Assembly: GCA_004764695.1 (NCBI GenBank)
Contig: SMSO01000031.1
Span: 556,600 to 620,599, forward strand
Direction: 5' to 3'
Origin: Schizochytrium sp. TIO01
Lineage: Eukaryota; Sar; Bigyra; Thraustochytrida; Thraustochytriidae
DNA: 64,000 bases
Positions 10,219 through 21,168 of this stretch are shown here, one piece after another (the first letter of the stretch is position 1; each line of letters begins with the position of its first letter). A program made the translations under genes and the position numbers. The notes beneath the pieces are model-generated. The model saw only the letters and a program-made list of their open reading frames with translations. It was not told the origin of the DNA and did no database searches.

Positions 10219-12444
10219 TTAGCTCAAGCTTGATGCAGTTGTAATTGATGAGGATGATCTGCCTACTTTAGTTCGCTGCATAGCTGCTGCCGTACGATTG
10301 CTCATGTTAAGTGAAATGCCTGTATTCTGTCGAATACTACTTCCTGGAGATGCTGCTAGTCTCTGCTGGCCCGATCCAGAACCAAAGCCGCGTTTGAAAG
10401 AAGAAGATTCAGTCGAATCTATCGAAGCCATCCGACGCGGGTTTTCAGGAAGTGAAAAACTCGTTTGTAGCGGTCTACGAATTGACGAGTTCAACGCTTC
10501 ACCAAAGTCCATCTCCGAAAATTGTCTCAAAGGCGTCGGCGAAGTTGGTACCTCTAAATTTGTCGATTCATGGCCACCGGCCTGGCTGCTAGTATTCAAA
10601 AGCCATAATCCCTGTTCTACAAATGCTTCTCGGACAACTGCAATTACACACATGCCAACAATGTTGAGATGCAAAGCAATAAAGCTAAAAACATAGAAAT
10701 ATGATGCAGCCCTCGGAACTCCCACGCATGCTTCTAAATCACGAAATGTCGGAGTTAGCTCGTCCCCTAAAGAAAGTGAAAATAATGTAATCGCTGTATT
10801 ACGTAGACTTCCGAAGCGAGAAACATCCTCGCCATACATCGCTACTCCGTACACGATATAAGCCATCGTAACTGGGAAAAAGCCAAACAAAAGCTTGAGC
10901 ACCTCGAGCCGTGCGGCGCGGTGAACCTGTAGGAAAAGATAGCTCACTAGTCCATACTCAGAATATTCAAGGAGCGAAAGAAGATGAAATGCGCAACCAA
11001 GACCAAGGAGGACTTTGTCCGCCTCGGAACCTAAACCAAAACCAAGTTTATCTACAATCGTACCTTGGTCCCGAGATTCCTCACTCACGTCGATGAATTG
11101 CAAGCTTACATAAAGTAAGCAAGCGAGATCTCCTAATATTGCTAAAATATTCCAAAAGTTCAGTATTGTTAGCTTATCCCTGAAGGTGACTTCGCTCCAA
11201 TGTGGTAGTCTCTCATGATTGGGATCTGCACACGCATCATCAATACCAGTTACCCCCCGACTCCCTAGTGCCTCAGCAGCCTCTCGCATCGTTGGAGCAG
11301 TCAGGGCTGTGCGAAGCATACGCAGTACGCCTATACCCCGAGCAACGCGTGACAAACCCATGCCCAAATGTACGAAGGTTGCAACGCAGAGCCAGGCATG
11401 TAACCAAGTCAGAGAATTCGTGGCATTAGGTGAATCTATGAAGTCATTACTTGAGCACCGATGGCCGCCCTCAGAACGCAAATGACCATAGAAAGGCCCA
11501 GAACCCTTTTCACGACTAAAAGCTACAACAAAGAGCCAGCGAATACAGGGTTCGCTCAAAAATAGACCTGGATCCGGGTTAATTGACTCTAACCACATCT
11601 CCAACCGCAGGGCTTCAAGTTCGTGGATAAACTGTGAGATGCGCTCTCGGGACTGTGAACCCCTTAACGGACCCAAATCCTTTGCATTTTGCACAATATG
11701 CGTGCTTCGAGACCCATTTTTTAAATGGAATTCCAAGGATGGAAATGGTAATGATGGTGTAGAAAGAGAACCAGCGATAATGATATTGTCAACAGAGTCG
11801 CCTTCCAGACGAAAGTAATTCTTCAAGACGCGCTCGATTTGGCCCCGAGATTCACTAGTATTAAAAAGGACAAAGTCGTTGGCATGAAAGTCTTCAGCAT
11901 CGAGGTCAAAACCTCCATGACGAGAAAATTCGTCATGCTGCAAAGCACCTCGAAACAATAAATTATACGCATTGCGCTTGTAGTTAACAGAGCTTCGTAG
12001 TAGCCCTTCTTCTATCCAGAACACATAGCATATCAAAGATAATATGCAGCATGAGTGGATAAGAAGTCGCGTTGGCCATACACCATATCGTGCCCAACGA
12101 GTCCACGGGCTAATTTCGATTTCTTCTAAAAGATCTGCAGGACCCGAAGTAGAAGCATTGTCTGAGCCAACACTTGATCTACTATGTCGTCTCTCATGGC
12201 TTGTTTTAGTAAACTTCCCCCTTATAGTGTTGAAATTTGTTGTCTGGCTTGCTTCGTGATCCTGCTTTGTGTTGTCGGCTGAGGTGCGGGACGACTCCTC
12301 CTGACCTTGCTCTTCTTGGCTCTCTAGAGTTGGCGATTTAGGCCCAGGTTGACCTTGAGCGTCTTCGCGAGTCCATTGCAGCGCCTCCCCAAAGCTACCA
12401 GCAAGGCTCTCTCTTGTGCGCGACCTTCTTGTCCGTCGTGTCAT
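10219..12444 (-). CDS. Mucolipin (TRPML)/polycystin-like cation channel
   Basis: Predicted six-transmembrane cation channel of the TRPML/PKD2 group, which in animals releases Ca2+ from acidic compartments. 741 residues from a real ATG. The cytosolic N-terminus (1-120) is basic, then disordered. Hydrophobic segments lie near 125-145 (TM1), 344-368 (TM2), 425-450 (TM3), 477-497 (TM4), 514-536 (TM5) and 579-606 (TM6). A ~200-residue loop between TM1 and TM2 has possible N-glycosylation sites (NTS 195, NGS 243, NAT 340) and Cys300/Cys330, like the luminal domain of mucolipins. The pore helix and filter lie at 548-563 (NTAITLFSLSLGDEL), closely matching the mucolipin pattern FSLxNGDDM; Asp561 and Glu562 would line the pore. 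The Ser-rich C-terminus (about 615-741) may be regulated by phosphorylation. TRPML versus PKD2 is not certain; the pore favours TRPML. Confidence 0.82.
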   Translation of the reverse strand: MTRRTRRSRTRESLAGSFGEALQWTREDAQGQPGPKSPTLESQEEQGQEESSRTSADNTKQDHEASQTTNFNTIRGKFTKTSHERRHSRSSVGSDNASTSGPADLLEEIEISPWTRWARYGVWPTRLLIHSCCILSLICYVFWIEEGLLRSSVNYKRNAYNLLFRGALQHDEFSRHGGFDLDAEDFHANDFVLFNTSESRGQIERVLKNYFRLEGDSVDNIIIAGSLSTPSLPFPSLEFHLKNGSRSTHIVQNAKDLGPLRGSQSRERISQFIHELEALRLEMWLESINPDPGLFLSEPCIRWLFVVAFSREKGSGPFYGHLRSEGGHRCSSNDFIDSPNATNSLTWLHAWLCVATFVHLGMGLSRVARGIGVLRMLRTALTAPTMREAAEALGSRGVTGIDDACADPNHERLPHWSEVTFRDKLTILNFWNILAILGDLACLLYVSLQFIDVSEESRDQGTIVDKLGFGLGSEADKVLLGLGCAFHLLSLLEYSEYGLVSYLFLQVHRAARLEVLKLLFGFFPVTMAYIVYGVAMYGEDVSRFGSLRNTAITLFSLSLGDELTPTFRDLEACVGVPRAASYFYVFSFIALHLNIVGMCVIAVVREAFVEQGLWLLNTSSQAGGHESTNLEVPTSPTPLRQFSEMDFGEALNSSIRRPLQTSFSLPENPRRMASIDSTESSSFKRGFGSGSGQQRLAASPGSSIRQNTGISLNMSNRTAAAMQRTKVGRSSSSITTASSLS

Positions 12445-14097
12445 AGCAAACGTGCATCGTCGCGTGATGTGGGATGTTGGATTGGTATTGTCTACTCAAC
12501 AAACCGGTATTCTTTAGAGAAAAGACCAAAAAAAAAATTATTAAAAAAACAAAAAACAAAAAACACGTTACATAAGGATGGTATACTTGCATCAAATTTT
12601 CAAGTATTTGAGAGTATTACAAATATTGAGGGTGTATGATACATCAACAAAGTGGTTTTTCCTGTCAAAGATGTCAGTTTTATCATCTCGAAATATGAAA
12701 TTCGACCCAAAGAGAATCGATGGCGACGTTCAGAGACCAGCTTGTGAAGGGACGTTGTCATCAAAAGGAATTAATTTGTATCAGAATTCCGGCAAGTGCA
12801 AAACTGGATCTCCTCAAAGGATACGTTTGAAGATTAGAAGTGGCAAAGACTGATAGCATCCAAACAGGATACATGCCCGTATCGCCATTCTAGGGGCTAG
12901 AGATCTAATGCAATCTGGAAAATCGAAGTGGGCTTGCATACATGAGACTACAAAAGTTTTACAAGATTGCGGATTCCAAAATGAAGGAGGTTCTAGCTGG
13001 AATGAAATAATCTTTGGGTGAGTTATCTGCGATAACACGCATTGATTTCGATTTTTAAAGGTTTCAAGGTTTTCAAGGAAAATTAAAAGTAGATTATGAA
13101 CTTGGGTGGTTTATTTCATAGTTAGGACACTGAATTAGAGAGAGATATTTTCGCAAACGTGATGGGAGCGAAGAAGATGGTAGAGACAAAAGACCATTTG
13201 CACAAAGTAACACAAATTAAGGGGCGGTGTCCCAACAAATTCAAAGCGCGATACATTATTGTGTGAAGTAATAGCTTGATTTATGTCTCCTTCATCATGA
13301 TGTTCTTTTGGGCTGTCTGCACGTTTGAGTTCTTGATCAAAGTCCATACGTATATGTCAGGTCCACTAAAGACAGTAATAACAACAGAAAACAAAGGAAA
13401 GGAAACAGTAGCAACACATTGACGAGCATTGAGAGAACGACGAGGTGGACTAAGTTGAAGCGTACAAACCGCAAAAGCAGCAAGCCACGAAGAGTGAAAG
13501 AGAAAAAAAAGACAGGTCAGTAACCAGTTGAGAACGAGAGTCACAGTTGGTTTGATCTGTGATATTTATGAGTGAATATCTTGACAGACAAAGACAAGAT
13601 TGAAGCAGACCGGTAAGTGGCTGGACGAACATGAGGGGATTAGCGAAAGCAGGAACCTGTAGAAATATGGGTTGGACTGCGAAAAGAACAGTTTGCTCAT
13701 TCGCATGCAAATATGAAACATCAATTGCGCTCTCGTGGCCTGCAGGAAGATGCAATATCCTATGTCATTCCACCAGAGGAAGGTCATAGGCCAGCTTCTT
13801 TTATAGGATTTTTTTTTTTTAAGTTTAAATCATTGCCAAATTGATGTCGCGCAACGAGTTGCGCCCGATATAATTCAAGTGCGGCCTGGTGAACCTATAA
13901 TTTAAAACTCAGAGGGCTGGTTCACCTGGGCTCCTCACGACAGGGCTGGTGATCATGTTCTGACTATCACTAGCACGTGACTTTGATGATGCGGGCATTG
14001 GCAACGCGTGACTTTTGTAACAGAGATGAAGAAAGCAGCAAACTGAAGAACGGGCAAAACCAGGGTTGGTATTAGCATACACTAACCCCCCCCCATC
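12445..14097. other. Intergenic spacer
   Basis: Upstream region of the channel gene and downstream region of the repeat-protein gene. An A-rich run lies at 12527-12562, a T run at 13809-13819 and a C run just past the stop at about 14086-14094. Only chance frames of about 100 codons or fewer; no gene supported. Confidence 0.5.
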
Positions 14098-15948
14098 CTA
14101 CACCCTGTCTACAGCAAGCTTTCGCGAGGCGCGGAGGTTCGCACTAGCCCGAGCGCTAGCTCGTACACTCCGTACGCTATTACGGCCTCGATCTAATGAG
14201 ACAAGAGACTCCCCATACGCTTTCATGAGGTCTGCATTAAAGACATCAATTCCAACTTGAAGAATTTTCTTTGCGTCCTGAGAAACCTGCTCCTGGTTTG
14301 CCTTTTCGGGATCCTTCTTCTCATAAAAGGTGAAAAGGCGTGATTCAAGCGCAGCACCTTGCTTTGAGCGTTCATGTTCTTCTGGAAGAGTGATTTCTGG
14401 CAAAGGCGGCGGAGGCGGTTCATGCGGCAAAGGTGGTTTCTTCTGGTATTTACTGGATTTATCTGGTTTCGGTGGGGGCATGTCTGGGTGCGGACCGTCA
14501 CTCGAAGAGCGCATTCGGCCCAAGCTGACCGGCAATGGTTTGGCAATATCAGGTTCCTCGGCAAAGGTTGTGTCCACGAGAGATTTCCCATACCGCTTCT
14601 TGAGCTTCTTATTAAGATGCTCCACAGAATTTTCATAACACCAATCCACGATCTGTTGAATGTCTTCTTCAGACTTTGTCGCGCCAACGGCGCCATAAAA
14701 GAGACGGAGTCGAGCTTTTAGACCAGAAGCTTCAAGATCATCATCATATTTGCGGCGTAGAGTTTCGTTGAGGCGGTCAATGCCGTTAACCATAGCCCAG
14801 CCAGTTACAGTATCAAGTTGATGCTCATTCTCGGGCTCGAGCTTGGAGGGGTCGAATCGCGAGTAAAAGCGCACTAGTTGCTCGCGGACATCCTGGAACT
14901 CTTGGTCTACGTCAGTGAGGTCTTCACCATAGGTGGCACGAAGTGTATCATTGAGGGCAATTTCTCCTTCTACAATAGCAAACTCGAGCACAGGGGTTAC
15001 CCCCTCCTCGAGAAGGCGATTCGGGTCGTGGCGAGCGTAAAAGACCTCGACAAGTTTACGAAGGTAGTCCTGGTACGCGATGTCAGCTTCAACCTGGGCC
15101 TCGGCCTCCTCACGACTCACAGTCTCAGAGGATCCGCTGAGACGTGCAAGCGCCCGGATGCTGTTTCGGAGACTTTGCCGGAGGGTTTTAGAATTGCGTG
15201 TGCTGCCTGGGCGACTGAAAGTTGTGGAGCGGCGAACGATGGTGTTCATGTTAACGCCATATTTTTGTTGCAGACGACGGTTGATATCGTGGATGCCGTG
15301 TTTGAGCGTGAAATCTACGACCCACTCGAGGTTCTCTGGGTCAAGTTTCTCTGGCGCATTAGCATCATAGAATGTTTTGAGCTTCCTCTCAATTTCTTCT
15401 CTGACCTTGGTACGATCCATAGCTCCAAGGCCTTCTCCGTATTTGGTAACCATCTTCTGATTCAACGTTGTGAAACCGTGCACGATGCCCCATGTCAGCA
15501 CGGTGCGAATATCCTCTTCGCTCTTTGCTGGATCGTGTTTCTCATAAAACGCCTCCAGCTGTACCAAGACATCCGACTCCATCACATCTTCTACACCTTC
15601 TCCAAATTTTCTTGCCAACTTGTCTGAGAGAACATCAACACCATTGTGCATCGCCCAGTCCGTGATAGCATCAATATCTGTGGGACTGTCCAGCTTCGCC
15701 ACATCGTGTTTGATGTAGAACATTTCAATTCGAGATCTTAGAACCTGTCGCTCAGCTGCTCCAAAGGATACGTCCACATTGCTGCCTATGTACGCCCCAT
15801 ACCTGTCCATAAGTGCGGCGTTGAGCGCCTCAATCCCCTCGGCAAGGCCGAAGTCCACAATGGCAGCAATGCCATGCTCCAAACGTGCAGGGTCATACTT
15901 TTGAAAGAACTCGACGAGCTTTGCATGGAGGACCTCGCGCTCTGTCAT
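14098..15948 (-). CDS. Protein with eight FYxKxDP...LNxxLxxKYG repeats
   Basis: 616 residues, function unknown. I start at the ATG at 15948 because it lies in a good context (ACCATG); the frame continues upstream to 16041 only with a TTG. Eight copies of a ~50-residue unit lie at about 7-55, 69-122, 127-176, 184-236, 296-346, 354-406, 410-458 and 534-584. Consensus: a helix ending FYxKxDPxKL, then xxIVDWxxxxG, then LNxxLxxKYGExL. Copy 7 lacks the DP (FYGAVGATKS) and copy 8 has the most altered middle (KKILQVG). Two linkers interrupt the array: a Ser/Arg-rich one (237-295) and a proline-rich one (459-533) with PPPPPLP, a possible SH3/WW/profilin ligand. The tail (590-616) is Arg/Ser/Ala-rich. 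The pattern resembles the FYxKxNPxK...YxG...LFxxLxxKYG units I remember from kinetoplastid and other protist proteins, so a scaffold or flagellar role is conceivable but unproven. Confidence 0.85.
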   Translation of the reverse strand: MTEREVLHAKLVEFFQKYDPARLEHGIAAIVDFGLAEGIEALNAALMDRYGAYIGSNVDVSFGAAERQVLRSRIEMFYIKHDVAKLDSPTDIDAITDWAMHNGVDVLSDKLARKFGEGVEDVMESDVLVQLEAFYEKHDPAKSEEDIRTVLTWGIVHGFTTLNQKMVTKYGEGLGAMDRTKVREEIERKLKTFYDANAPEKLDPENLEWVVDFTLKHGIHDINRRLQQKYGVNMNTIVRRSTTFSRPGSTRNSKTLRQSLRNSIRALARLSGSSETVSREEAEAQVEADIAYQDYLRKLVEVFYARHDPNRLLEEGVTPVLEFAIVEGEIALNDTLRATYGEDLTDVDQEFQDVREQLVRFYSRFDPSKLEPENEHQLDTVTGWAMVNGIDRLNETLRRKYDDDLEASGLKARLRLFYGAVGATKSEEDIQQIVDWCYENSVEHLNKKLKKRYGKSLVDTTFAEEPDIAKPLPVSLGRMRSSSDGPHPDMPPPKPDKSSKYQKKPPLPHEPPPPPLPEITLPEEHERSKQGAALESRLFTFYEKKDPEKANQEQVSQDAKKILQVGIDVFNADLMKAYGESLVSLDRGRNSVRSVRASARASANLRASRKLAVDRV

Positions 15949-16095
15949 GGTAGCGACAGTTGAGCGAGCGAGCTCCTGCGAAGGTGCCTCGAACAGCGAC
16001 TGCGCCGCGAGGCAAAGGAACTTGAAAAGTTTGAAGAACAAGTTTGTGAAGAAGTTTAAGAAGAAAGAGATGAATTAAAAAAAAACAAAAAAACT

Positions 16096-16219
16096 ATGAA
16101 AAATGAAAAGAAGAACAAAAATAACAAAAATAACAAAAATAACAAAAACAGGCCGATTGAGCTATCGATTGAGCGACCGCTTGAGCGAGCGATTGAGCGA
16201 TTGAGCGATTGATCAATTG
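16096..16219. repeat. AACAAAAAT tract followed by GATTGAGC repeats
   Basis: Runs of AACAAAAAT (about 16110-16150) are followed by imperfect copies of the 8-mer GATTGAGC (16155-16219), upstream of the repeat-protein start. Confidence 0.8.
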
Positions 16220-17220
16220 ATGTGTGAATGAGTGAGAAAACGAGTGCGATCGCACGATAGCAGGCACGGTGGCAATCAATACCTATCAAGGCCAGGGAAC
16301 TCCAATCCTATAACTCTTTTGCTTATTTATCCTACTTCAAAATATGTGGGTACTACTTTCTTTTTTAAATAAAATAGTAGGTACTGTGATTTTAAAAAAA
16401 CGCTAGGAGTACGGCTAATGGGATAGAGAATAAAAATATCAAGTACAGCACAATAAACTCGTGTGCAGTGCTAATCAGTTACATCGCCGGGCAAAAAGGT
16501 AAGATACGATGCGTTGATTTAGAAAATCTTGCCGTATAGTATTGGCAATTACAAATCGGACCCTGATCACTGCTTGGTGCTTACCCAAGTCGAGGTTGTG
16601 CTCCCTAAATTATTAATTAATTGAAGGATCATGTGCACAACTTTGAAGTAATAGTATAGTCTTAGTAGAGTTAGGAGAAGAAGGTTTCTATCCTAATCAC
16701 ATACTAATATTATATTTATAATGGAAAAAGAAATAGGAAAAAGAAACAGAAACAAAAAAAAGAAAAAAAGAAAGAAACCAACAGGAAATCTCACTCGCTC
16801 ATCACACTATGTATGATCATATCACACTCTCTAACTGGTGTTGCTAGTTAGTAAAAAGTATATATATCAAGGTAGCTTTTCTCCTCCCTGTCTTCCTCCA
16901 AGTTTCTCCATTCACTCGTTCACACGCACCCTGAAGAGGGGTTTTCTAGCCGATTCCTTAAGAGACTACTAAAAGCCCGGAGAAAGACAGACAAAAAAAC
17001 AACCAAAAAACAACAACAAAAAACACAAACTTTTGGATAGGCACCTATTACCACTATTACAGCGGTGTGCATTTCAGTAGGACGTGTGCTACGCCTAATG
17101 CTAGCAGTAGGCTGGAGGCGCTTTCCTTTGTTGAGAGATGTGATCAATTTTCACTCGCTCAGCACTCATCAAGTCATCATCTCACGCTCAAATCGCTCGA
17201 TATCAGTCAGCCATTTGGTC

Positions 17221-17305
17221 AGCCAGTCAGTCGGTCGGTCGGTCGGTCGGTCAGTCAGTCGGCCAGCCCACTAGCTAGGTGCGGGCTTGCTTGCTTGCTT
17301 GCTAG
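17221..17305. repeat. TCGG/TCAG and GCTT tetranucleotide repeats
   Basis: TCAG and TCGG units (17221-17262), then a short unique piece and a GCTT run (about 17285-17305). Confidence 0.85.
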
Positions 17306-17621
17306 CATGCCTTTCGATAGCCAGGTTTCCAAGACTGAGGAAGAAAGCGATCAAGAAAGAAGCGCTTTCAAGTGCCAATAAGAACGAACTTCTTCTGCAC
17401 AAGCAAGCACATGAAAGAACGAAGGCTTTCAAGGCCGTAGCTTTCTCTGCGGCGTCGAGCTAAGCACTACGCACGTGCCTACTTCGGTGGATGACACCCA
17501 TGCTCACGGAGGGGAAAGAGCCGTGCTCAGGAGCTCATCGGAGAGGCGACCAAGGAGGCCACGCGATGCAGGAGCAGCGACGCACCCTATTCTAGCGCCT
17601 GCAGCGATCAACTTCTTCTCA

Positions 17622-17662
17622 GAACTAACTAACTAACTAAATAAATAAATAAATAACTAACT
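17622..17662. repeat. AACT/AAAT tetranucleotide repeat
   Basis: AACT units passing into AAAT units and back to AACT. Confidence 0.85.
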
Positions 17663-19890
17663 CGTCGTGGCTCTCGCAGTTATCTCGCTAGTTACGTTCC
17701 CGCCGCTGAGTGTTTGATGGAGTGTTTCTTGGCTGCCTACTTCGCTGGGTAGGCGTGGCACAGTTCCTATCAGCCTGCACCCAAACGCGCACGCGCGCAG
17801 AAATCCTTTTTCCTTAGAATCGTAAAATTCAACTTTGAAAGGGTGCTCACTCACTAGAGGATCTCTACCGAAAACCCTATTTAGGACATTGATAAAAGAA
17901 TTGCTCGGCTTTTGGTAAACTAGCTTACTATTAAAGAATTATTAAAAAAAAAAAAATAAGAATAAGAATAGGATAAGAGTAACTGTAATGATACTAGCGA
18001 CCGTGGGCTGTGAGAAGGTAACTAACTATGTATGATGTGATAGCGGCACGTGCCGTCTACAATCGCAAGTAGTTGTTCATGTGCTTTCTTAGCGGTCTTG
18101 GGCCCAGTCAGCAATGATGCAGGAGATCATTTTAGTTCGTGCATCTTCTACTCTTCGACGGCGATCATTATGAACGCTTGACTCCTAGTAAGGCACCTCA
18201 CTCTGTGGAAGTACGCACCTGAGTTGTTGGCTACAATGTGCTTCTGGCTGGTCGTCCTTTCGGGTGAATTCGCGTCAGCTAATTTTTCTTTTCTTTTTTG
18301 AAAGAAGACATGATTATTTCTCTTCTGTTGGGATAAAAGGAAACATAATCGTTAAAATCGAAAGCGAAACATGCCTCGAGTATATTAGTCTTCATTGTGC
18401 TCCTTTATATATGTAGATATATATACCAGCAAAAAACGTAGGCACAAGTCCCTCTGTTGTTTAAAGAAAAAACTTGCATGAGCCTGGTAGTCTTAGAAAA
18501 TGGCTGCGCGCACTGGGTGTGTACTTTCTTGTATTCGAGTACCATCTAATACTACATCTAGGAGGCCATTTGTCAGAATGCAAAATCATCATTGGTCTTG
18601 CATATTTCCTTTATAAAGTTAAAGTCCTTGGCCGATGGCTTGCCAGCAGCGCAGTCAATACAGAGCAGGTGACGACAGATCCAAGCACATATGGTGCTCA
18701 GTGCAACTAGGTAGGTAGGTAGGTGCCTATAGAAATGAGGTTTGTTTGCCATTCGCAGTCACACTTCTACGAGACAGTCTCTAGTTAAGGTTGCTGTCAA
18801 AAAGGCAATGCAGTTGCGTTTATCATACATGTACATACTATATATGCATAGTCTGCACATTTTTTGAACTTTGTTTTCTTTGCAGCCAGGGAATCATCCT
18901 GCTGGGGCCCAATAGACCCCCAAAAGTTGCAAAATAGTCGTTTACTTTTACGAGTTTTACGGAAGTAAGTAAGGTGAGACCTTACTAATTGTAATTCTCA
19001 GCTGGGTTTCCTGTACAAGACTCTATTTACTGCATATGTCGCTAATCTAAAGGCACTGCTAGCTGGTTGCGTTGCATTCCAAAGATAGACTTTTTGTTTT
19101 GCTTTATTTTTGTGCACTTCTCATCTGAGCGAGGCAAGAAAGCAAAGCAGAGGACGTTCGTACCTCCTATCTGAAGTACTCATATGGCCAAACCCTTTTA
19201 AGTTATATTCACCCATTGCTCGAGTGTGACACCTGCCTCTTTGAACGAATCACCAAAAAGGTTTAAGCGATGGTGGTGGGGTGGATTATTCCAGAAATAG
19301 AGTTTTGCAAACTGTTCTCTTAGTACAAGGCAATATATCTTTAGTATACAAGTACGTTGGCGAATTGTACGTATTGAATCGTGTTATACTGTGTCCTGCT
19401 GCAATGCCACCCAAGTATCGGACCTCTATCCGTTAACCTAGAGTGCAAGTCAACTCAATATTTAAAGCGGTACCAAACTGTAGGATGTGCCAGTCCAATT
19501 TGAATGCTTCGATACCAATATATGTAGTCTCGCAAGTTTCACCGATCAACAAAATGATAGTTTCTTGATTACGTAGGTGAAAACGGTCTGTGAAAGCTTT
19601 TCAACTTAATTTGATGAATGTGATGCGCCAATAATCGAGAGGCTACTTCAAATAAGATTTTTTTCTTGCGTGCAAATGTAAGTTTATAAGTCGCGCCATA
19701 TGTAGCTATAAAATTTTATTAATATCAATAGTGCTTTGTCCAATTCATTGTATATCCACTTTCCCTACAAAGCAGTATCATTTATTCTTTATGACGAACA
19801 AAATATACCTTGGATCATGTCATCATCCCTCTTTCTCTCAAAGACTTAGGGTCCTCCGTTCGAATACACTTGAGTATCATCGTTTCGATT

Positions 19891-21168
19891 CTAGTTCAGC
19901 GTCTTCCTAGAATTACCAGAAGAGCGCATCAATTCGCGATTGTGAAACGAGTTTGCTCTGACCTGAGAGATCGGTACATCCTTTTTTAAGAATTCCAGGG
20001 CAGATTTCAAGGTGACCCCTTCACGTCGGCAGATACAGAGATATTCAATGCGCTGGTATGTAGCTGCAGAATTCCCTCTACTGCTAGGAGGGCCGATTTC
20101 ATCTAGACTAAGATTTTGAAGGAAGTCTTCCAGTCTAGCAATCCCTGATTCAGGTTCTAGATCGATATCAGCGCCATGTTCCAGAAGTAAGTGAAATAGC
20201 TCCCAGCAATCTTCTGGGTGAGGGTCCGGTTCCCAAAATAGGCAAAACATGGCAGTCCGCCCAAATGAGTCTTGTAGATTCAGATTTGCTCCATTTATGA
20301 TCAAGGTCTTGGCAATTGCAGTATTATAATATACGCATGCAACATGCAATGCGGTTATGCGTGCCAGTTTTTCAGATAGTTGGAAATTGACGTTTGCGTT
20401 ACATCTGCTAATCAGAAATTCTACAACCTCATGATTATTTTCCATGCATGCGGTGATCAGCGGTGTGTACATGTCCTTGGCATATTCTTCTGTTGCATTA
20501 GCGCTTGCTCCATAACTTGTGAGTAAACTCAGCATCCTAAGGTCGATATTCTCATATTCACAAGCTTTTTGAAGAATTCTGTATCCACTTTGTCCCTGAA
20601 GGTTATTGTTTCCGCCGCTGGTCTCCAGAAAAAGTGCTGCCATATCAATGTCGTTAGTCACAACAGCATCTATAAACACGTGTGATTTGTCAAGGTCTGC
20701 TTGGTGGGCTCCGTGCGCTAAGAGAGTGTGAATGATGGGTTTATTTCTCTGGACATAGGCATATGCCAACGGTGTCAGACCGTACCGATCTCCCTTGTTT
20801 ACGTCTGCACCCATCTCTAACAGAAGCTTTACAATACCAAGGTCTCCACCAAGACATGCATATATTAAAGCTGTTAGAGCTTCATCATCTGTCGCATCGC
20901 AGGTCTCTATGAGAAGCCCGCGCATGTCCTCGCTCGTCAAATCCGACTTCTTCGTTATGTAGAGCTTACATATCTGAAGAAGCATGGCTACGCTACTCAA
21001 GGTGGCCTCTGTCGGCTGAAGCATAGCATGGAACTTATGTACGAGGCGGGGCAGGTTGCCGCCTTCTATATCGCGGCTCTCTCGTAGAAACTTTAGGACT
21101 TCGCTCATGGCGAAAGCTTTCTTGTTTCGACTTTGCTCGCCAGCTCGAACACTCTGTCCTCGCTTCAT
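19891..21168 (-). CDS. Ankyrin-repeat protein
   Basis: 425 residues from the first ATG (21168); the ATG at 21108 (residue 21) has a better context (GCCATGA), so a 405-residue form starting MSEVLKFL is equally possible. After a helical N-terminal region (21-92), about seven ankyrin repeats follow: 96-128 (ALTALIYACLGGDLGIVKLL), 129-160 (GLTPLAYAYVQRNKPIIHTL), degenerate copies at about 162-226, 233-266 (YTPLITACMENNHEVVEFLI), 270-302 (ITALHVACVYYNTAIAKTLI) and 303-336 (ending FHLLLEHGADIDLE). Ankyrin repeats bind protein partners; no catalytic domain is present, so an adaptor role is likely and the partner is unknown. The C-terminal ~85 residues have a second small helical region and end in a basic Ser-rich tail. 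No transmembrane segment or signal peptide. Confidence 0.92.
   Translation of the reverse strand: MKRGQSVRAGEQSRNKKAFAMSEVLKFLRESRDIEGGNLPRLVHKFHAMLQPTEATLSSVAMLLQICKLYITKKSDLTSEDMRGLLIETCDATDDEALTALIYACLGGDLGIVKLLLEMGADVNKGDRYGLTPLAYAYVQRNKPIIHTLLAHGAHQADLDKSHVFIDAVVTNDIDMAALFLETSGGNNNLQGQSGYRILQKACEYENIDLRMLSLLTSYGASANATEEYAKDMYTPLITACMENNHEVVEFLISRCNANVNFQLSEKLARITALHVACVYYNTAIAKTLIINGANLNLQDSFGRTAMFCLFWEPDPHPEDCWELFHLLLEHGADIDLEPESGIARLEDFLQNLSLDEIGPPSSRGNSAATYQRIEYLCICRREGVTLKSALEFLKKDVPISQVRANSFHNRELMRSSGNSRKTLN

Larger units (their letters stand above)
15949..19890. other. Long intergenic spacer
   Basis: About 3.9 kb with no supported gene. Directly upstream of the repeat-protein gene are A-rich and GATTGAGC tracts, followed by other simple repeats (TCGG/TCAG, AACT/AAAT) and AT-rich DNA. 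Around 18420-18725 there is a 78-codon frame of ordinary composition with no recognisable motif. Confidence 0.5.

Noticed and set aside
15949-16041. N-terminal extension of the repeat protein to 16041
   Set aside because: It starts at a TTG; the first real ATG with a good context is at 15948.
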